Part shown: piece by piece, positions 24,384 to 27,039 of the stretch
Numbering within the stretch: the stretch's first letter is position 1
Layout of the letters: every line of letters begins with the position of its first letter
From: an alpha proteobacterium SCGC AAA288-E13
GTDB taxonomy: Bacteria > Pseudomonadota > Alphaproteobacteria > Pelagibacterales > Pelagibacteraceae
Direction of reading: 5' to 3'
NCBI GenBank assembly: GCA_000504605.1
Contig: AZHQ01000008.1
Location: 1 to 27,039 of the forward strand
DNA length: 27,039 bases
Position numbers and translations under genes: made by a program
Notes under the pieces: model-generated
The model's input: only the letters and a program-made list of their open reading frames with translations
What the model was told of the DNA's origin: nothing
Database searches by the model: none

Positions 24384-24428
24384 TGACGGACTGTCACACT
24401 TAGCAAATACTAAGTAAATATACAGTCC
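24384..24428. promoter_or_regulatory. Nested inverted repeat in the formamidase leader, tRNA acceptor-stem look-alike
   Basis: GGACTGT (24388-24394) pairs with ACAGTCC (24422-24428), enclosing a second hairpin ACTTAG/CTAAGT (24398-24403 and 24410-24415) with a six-base loop. The outer arms equal the acceptor stem of tRNA-Lys, and the 11-mer tgacggactgt occurs both here (24384-24394) and at that tRNA (22340-22350). A shorter palindrome TGAC-GGACT-GTCA (24384-24396) is embedded. It lies 50-100 bp upstream of the formamidase start, so it may be a regulatory structure. Confidence 0.6.
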
Positions 24429-24467
24429 AATAACACAACTAAGGGTTTAAAGCTTTAAAAATACAAT

Positions 24468-24710
24468 TTATTTATTAATCAAATTATATAGCCAAGCAAA
24501 AATTGCTCCGGCAATTCCCCAATCAACAAAACCCCAGACAGCACCAATAACACTTCCAAGTGGGGTAAAACTGTAACCAATATATATCCTCTCAAACAAA
24601 GTAGTTGGTCCCTCCGTATTTCCAATAATAATTAACCACCAAGCAAGTAAAAACATTGCAAAAGCACCAAAAATACCAGTGGTCAAAGCAACTGAACGAA
24701 TAGACAACAT
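24468..24710 (-). CDS. Holin-like small membrane protein
   Basis: This protein of 80 residues has two membrane segments, about residues 8-29 (TTGIFGAFAMFLLAWWLIII) and 52-77 (PLGSVIGAVWGFVDWGIAGAIFAWLYNLI). The layout, with a GxxxFxLxWW first helix, IYIGYSFTPLGSVIGAVWGFVDWGIAGAIFAWLYN second half, fits a family annotated as bacteriophage holin-like in marine bacterial chromosomes; no phage genes are present here, so a lysis role is unlikely. Its ATG has a near-perfect AAGGAGG (24718-24724) seven bases away, the best Shine-Dalgarno in the window, so the product should be made well. It precedes the formamidase on the same strand, 135 bp away; a structured leader lies between, so separate regulation is possible. 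Confidence 0.75.
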   Translation of the reverse strand: MLSIRSVALTTGIFGAFAMFLLAWWLIIIGNTEGPTTLFERIYIGYSFTPLGSVIGAVWGFVDWGIAGAIFAWLYNLINK

Positions 24711-24717
24711 ATTTATT

Positions 24718-24724
24718 CCTCCTT
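24718..24724 (-). promoter_or_regulatory. Strong Shine-Dalgarno sequence of the holin-like gene
   Basis: AAGGAGG on the minus strand ends seven bases before the ATG, an ideal match and spacing to the 16S rRNA tail. Most other starts in the window have only weak A-rich sequences, so this gene stands out as efficiently translated. Confidence 0.8.
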
Positions 24725-24814
24725 ATTAATTACCAGATATTAGCATTTTTTTTCTAGTTTTATAATGATTTAAATTATTATTTTAGTTTTAATTTTAAAA
24801 GAAAATTATTTAAC

Positions 24815-25660
24815 TTAATTAACAATGTAATTTAACTCTTTCATTTCTAATCTAAAAGATTCGGTTATTTTTTTTTCAGTCTTAGGATCTAATAATTTTT
24901 TCCAATTATTATCTTTACCTAGATTAAAAAATTTTATTTTTTTATTGCTTTTTTTTGACATAATTGACTCCTCGAATCCAAATTGTTCTTCCTTTAATTT
25001 TAGAGTATTAAAATCTGTTGTTCTAATTGCAGTATTTAATTTATTTTCATCTACATTTACAGATGTAAATTTTTTCAAAAAATCTAATAAATCAATAAAT
25101 GTTTTTTTAGTATTATTTAATAAATCTTCATATTTAACAATTTTAACGAGTGTAATTGTTAGATTTTTCCAAGATTTATAATGATTAGCCCAATCACCAA
25201 GGAATTGGATATCACCATAATCTTGGTATTCTGGATCAAAAATTATTTTTTTCTTATTTGTTAAAAATTCAAAAGCCTCGTTTACTGAAAATTCATAGTG
25301 ATTTGCAATAGAAGTAATCACGTTTCTAGGGTCACGAACAATATATATAGAAGCTATTGTATTAGCTTTATCTGTAAATGAGTTTCCTTCAAGGGTACAC
25401 ATTGAGCTATGTGTTTTTAAAAAATGAATTTTTTTGTCTAAATTAAGTTTTTTTTGAGCTGCTATCCAATATTTGGATGTCTCCAGAGGACTTTTAAAAT
25501 TATTAGTAAATTCCTGTACATCTTGTCTGGTTGGAAATTGAGATATATTTTTAAGCAATTCAAATTTAAAAACACCGTCCTCAGAATACAAATACGCACT
25601 TAACAAAGCTCTAATCCATGTATTTCCACTTTTGGGGTATGAAGCAATCCAAATGATCAT
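24815..25660 (-). CDS. Sulfotransferase family protein
   Basis: This 281-residue protein of the PAPS-dependent sulfotransferase fold has the 5'-phosphosulfate-binding loop YPKSGNTWIRALLSAYL at residues 8-24, close to the N-terminus, and the 3'-phosphate-binding motif YIVRDPRNVITSIANHYEF at about residues 106-124. FLKTHS, between them, is the usual catalytic His/Lys segment. VKIVKYEDLLNN (about 171-182) is the conserved K-YEDL block. The acceptor could be a sugar, lipid or protein and cannot be told. The protein is cytoplasmic. It is divergent from the small lipoprotein candidate and lies upstream of the holin-like gene on the same strand, 104 bp apart. Confidence 0.9.
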   Translation of the reverse strand: MIIWIASYPKSGNTWIRALLSAYLYSEDGVFKFELLKNISQFPTRQDVQEFTNNFKSPLETSKYWIAAQKKLNLDKKIHFLKTHSSMCTLEGNSFTDKANTIASIYIVRDPRNVITSIANHYEFSVNEAFEFLTNKKKIIFDPEYQDYGDIQFLGDWANHYKSWKNLTITLVKIVKYEDLLNNTKKTFIDLLDFLKKFTSVNVDENKLNTAIRTTDFNTLKLKEEQFGFEESIMSKKSNKKIKFFNLGKDNNWKKLLDPKTEKKITESFRLEMKELNYIVN

Positions 25661-25730
25661 TATTTTAAAAGTCTAAATTAAGTCAAAATTAAAACAAGTA
25701 AATATCCAAATTTTCTCTTAAATATTTATC

Positions 25731-25937
25731 ATGAAAAAAATTATAATTATACTTTCAACATTATTGTTAACCGAATGTTCAAATCATGTTGTCAAGTTAG
25801 GTAAACGTTGTACACCTCTAGACAGTGACTATGCATATGAAAAGTCATTTGTTTGGCTAGTAAATAAAGCTAACTTGGAATCTTTTGGTAATAAAATAAA
25901 CAAGTTGAATTGTGAAATAAATGAGGAAAAAATTTGA
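25731..25937 (+). CDS. Small lipoprotein candidate
   Basis: This is a 68-residue ORF. Residues 1-16 form a hydrophobic signal sequence with LLLTEC at its end, similar to a lipobox but with Glu in the -1 position where Gly or Ala is usual, so lipidation at Cys16 is uncertain. The mature part has two more cysteines, Cys27 and Cys62, which could form a disulfide. The start ATG follows the sulfotransferase by 70 bp on the opposite strand. I do not recognise the family. The downstream 24-codon ORF begins with a TTG that overlaps the TGA (TTGA), suggesting coupling. Small marine-bacterial exported proteins of this size often have no known function. Confidence 0.6.
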   Translation: MKKIIIILSTLLLTECSNHVVKLGKRCTPLDSDYAYEKSFVWLVNKANLESFGNKINKLNCEINEEKI

Positions 25938-26008
25938 AATCACTATTTTTATTTTTTCTTATTTGTTATTGGTCTGTACTAATTTTAGCACCTTTATTAG
26001 CTAATTAA
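25934..26008 (+). CDS. Candidate 24-residue hydrophobic small ORF
   Basis: Starting at TTG 25934 (overlapping the preceding stop as TTGA) is a 24-codon frame ending at TAA 26006-26008, directly next to the convergent dioxygenase stop. The product begins MKSLFLFFLICYWSVL and is almost wholly hydrophobic, so it would be a single membrane helix. The tight fit between two genes and the coupled start argue for a real peptide, but length is too short for confidence, and no close ribosome binding site beyond GAGGAAAA (about 25924-25931) is seen. Confidence 0.35.
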   Translation: MKSLFLFFLICYWSVLILAPLLAN

Positions 26009-26842
26009 TTACTTCGGCCAAAGTTGAGGAAACATATTGCCACCTAACTTATCTCCATTTTTATAACCAGCTTCCTGCATCGCTTTACGATATGAATAAC
26101 TGGTCCAGTCTCCTACGTAGTCAATTTTAGTATTTTCTTTCGCTACTCTTAAGGTATATCGACTTAGCGTTTTTCTTGGTATTGATGAATTAAGTGTACC
26201 GTGGAGTGTTCGCATATCAAACATAACACAATCGCCTAATTCACAATCCCATTTTAAAAATTCATATTTGTTTTTATTTAATAAAATATCTGGAGGATTT
26301 TCATATTTTTTTCCATTAATAATACATTCTTTGCCTTCCACTTTGTGTCCATCTTTAAAAAGAACTCTTAAAAAGATTTTGTTCCATAAGTGTGACCCCT
26401 TTACCCAAGCAACTCCTTCATCTTGGCCTGTAGGCTCTAACGGTAACCACAGAACACACATAGTTCCATCAACATCAAAATAAGATATATCGTGATGAAA
26501 TGGAGTTGAAGATTTTGAACCCGCTTCTCTTAAAAACCAGTTATCCATTACCAAATTAATTTTTTTTGCATGTAATAATTCGGCAGCTATCTTTGCTGTC
26601 GGAGAATTAAAAACAAAATCCTTAAATTCGGGTACCAAATCCCATGTCCAATAATCTTCTAAATAAGCTGGAATATCATTTTTTGTTGTATGAGATTTAA
26701 ATCTAGAACTTGGAGATTTTATGTCTTTAGCAATTCCTCTTTTTAATTTTTCTATCCAATTAACATCAAATTTATTTCTAAGAACAATTGCTCCATCAGC
26801 TTTAAATTGATTAATTTCTTCTAAGGATAGTATATTTTTCAT
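26009..26842 (-). CDS. Phytanoyl-CoA dioxygenase (PhyH) family protein
   Basis: This 277-residue Fe(II)/2-oxoglutarate-dependent oxygenase has the iron ligands His116 and Asp118 in TPFHHDISYFD and the distal His214 in RTLHGTLN, followed by the 2-oxoglutarate-binding arginine in LSRYTLR (about residue 228). WLPLEPTGQDEGVAWVKGSH (about 132-151) is the conserved PhyH core. Family members hydroxylate diverse substrates, from phytanoyl-CoA to ectoine and small metabolites; the substrate cannot be assigned here. The ORF begins at ATG 26842. Length is normal for the family. The adjacent gene on the plus strand (MoaD/ThiS-like) is divergent, 83 bp away. Confidence 0.9.
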   Translation of the reverse strand: MKNILSLEEINQFKADGAIVLRNKFDVNWIEKLKRGIAKDIKSPSSRFKSHTTKNDIPAYLEDYWTWDLVPEFKDFVFNSPTAKIAAELLHAKKINLVMDNWFLREAGSKSSTPFHHDISYFDVDGTMCVLWLPLEPTGQDEGVAWVKGSHLWNKIFLRVLFKDGHKVEGKECIINGKKYENPPDILLNKNKYEFLKWDCELGDCVMFDMRTLHGTLNSSIPRKTLSRYTLRVAKENTKIDYVGDWTSYSYRKAMQEAGYKNGDKLGGNMFPQLWPK

Positions 26843-26925
26843 AAATATTTTTGTAATTTTAAACTTTTATTACATGATATCTCAATATAAAATTATGGAA
26901 AGCTATAAACTTGAAAATACATCTT

Positions 26926-27039
26926 ATGAAAATTGAAATTGAATTATATGGAGCAAGTAAAGATTTTAGTTCGGAAAATATTATTAAATTGGATTTAAAA
27001 AATAACAGCCGCATAAAAGACTTAAGAAATGAATTAATT
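26926..27039 (+). CDS. MoaD/ThiS-like sulfur-carrier protein, 3' end missing
   Basis: The ORF starts at ATG 26926 and runs off the right edge after 38 codons. Its beginning, MKIEIELYGASKDFSS followed by NIIKLDLKNNSRIKDLRNEL, matches the beta-grasp start of MoaD/ThiS ubiquitin-like sulfur carriers, which form the small subunit of molybdopterin synthase or donate sulfur for thiamine. The C-terminal Gly-Gly that would settle it lies beyond the window. MoaD is more likely than ThiS because of the FGxxR-like YGASKDF after the first strand. The start is set by this fold; a shorter ATG at 26894 is in a different frame and only 13 codons long. Confidence 0.6.
   Translation, partial: MKIEIELYGASKDFSSENIIKLDLKNNSRIKDLRNELI

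Noticed and set aside
24446..24459. 14-bp palindrome tttaaagctttaaa downstream of the holin-like gene
   Set aside because: Too AT-rich to form a stable terminator and no following T-run; a binding site cannot be supported.
26894..26935. 13-codon frame before the MoaD-like gene
   Set aside because: Very short and without a ribosome binding site; probably chance.
1..27039. CRISPR array, transposon or integrase
   Set aside because: No regularly spaced repeats, transposase or recombinase motif was seen on either strand.

Overview
The window is very AT-rich, densely coding DNA of the kind expected from a streamlined free-living marine alphaproteobacterium. A SAR11/Pelagibacterales genome is the best fit. 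This is inferred from the base composition, the lysine/isoleucine/asparagine-rich proteins, overlaps or gaps of a few bases between genes, and the gene repertoire. No ribosomal RNA gene or database match is available here to prove it. I see no transposase, integrase, CRISPR array or replication origin.

Layout. (1) 2-4583, plus strand: a closely packed run of a 5'-truncated HAD phosphatase (gph-like), a LysE/RhtB exporter and the methylcitrate-cycle genes prpD-prpB-prpC, which together route propionyl-CoA to succinate and pyruvate. (2) 4592-7506, minus strand: nrdA-nrdB, a class Ia ribonucleotide reductase without the N-terminal ATP-cone, with a pair of NrdR-box-like palindromes in its upstream region. 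(3) 7679-9139: a phosphomannomutase/phosphoglucomutase, divergent from nrdA. (4) 9170-12823, minus strand: a TauE/SafE permease, dusA, rpoZ and an MFS transporter. The rpoZ stop is followed by 15 more in-frame sense codons. (5) 12832-17219: a beta-hydroxyacid dehydrogenase, a thioredoxin-like protein, a GT4 and a GT9 glycosyltransferase, a DUF6165 protein and a small unknown gene. The glycosyltransferase part looks like a small cell-surface glycan locus. (6) 17332-17716: a small gene resembling phage/prophage proteins, followed after 8 bp by a CAT-anticodon (Met) tRNA. (7) 17838-20604, minus strand: a CoA-binding protein and an ECHDC3-like crotonase that abut, with a recognisable promoter/operator, then a secreted MORN-repeat protein with an internal duplication. 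(8) 20755-22274: a two-helix membrane protein, a Tas-like aldo-keto reductase and a DUF1289 protein. (9) 22344-24710: tRNA-Lys(CTT), a short exported protein resembling part of a solute receptor, an exported acetamidase/formamidase and a holin-like membrane protein. This block is visibly richer in G+C, and its last two genes have strong Shine-Dalgarno sequences. (10) 24815-27039: a sulfotransferase, a small lipoprotein candidate, a 24-codon hydrophobic ORF, a phytanoyl-CoA dioxygenase-family protein and the start of a MoaD/ThiS-like gene cut by the window edge.

Most of the window is ordinary metabolism. The observations most worth a second look are the in-frame coding-like extension beyond the rpoZ stop; the tRNA-Lys acceptor-stem look-alike hairpin in the formamidase leader; the palindrome that fills the -35/-10 spacer of an apparently leaderless crotonase transcript; the NrdR-box pair in front of a cone-less ribonucleotide reductase; and the phage-like gene beside the Met tRNA. 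I found no convincing new multi-gene defence or mobile system.
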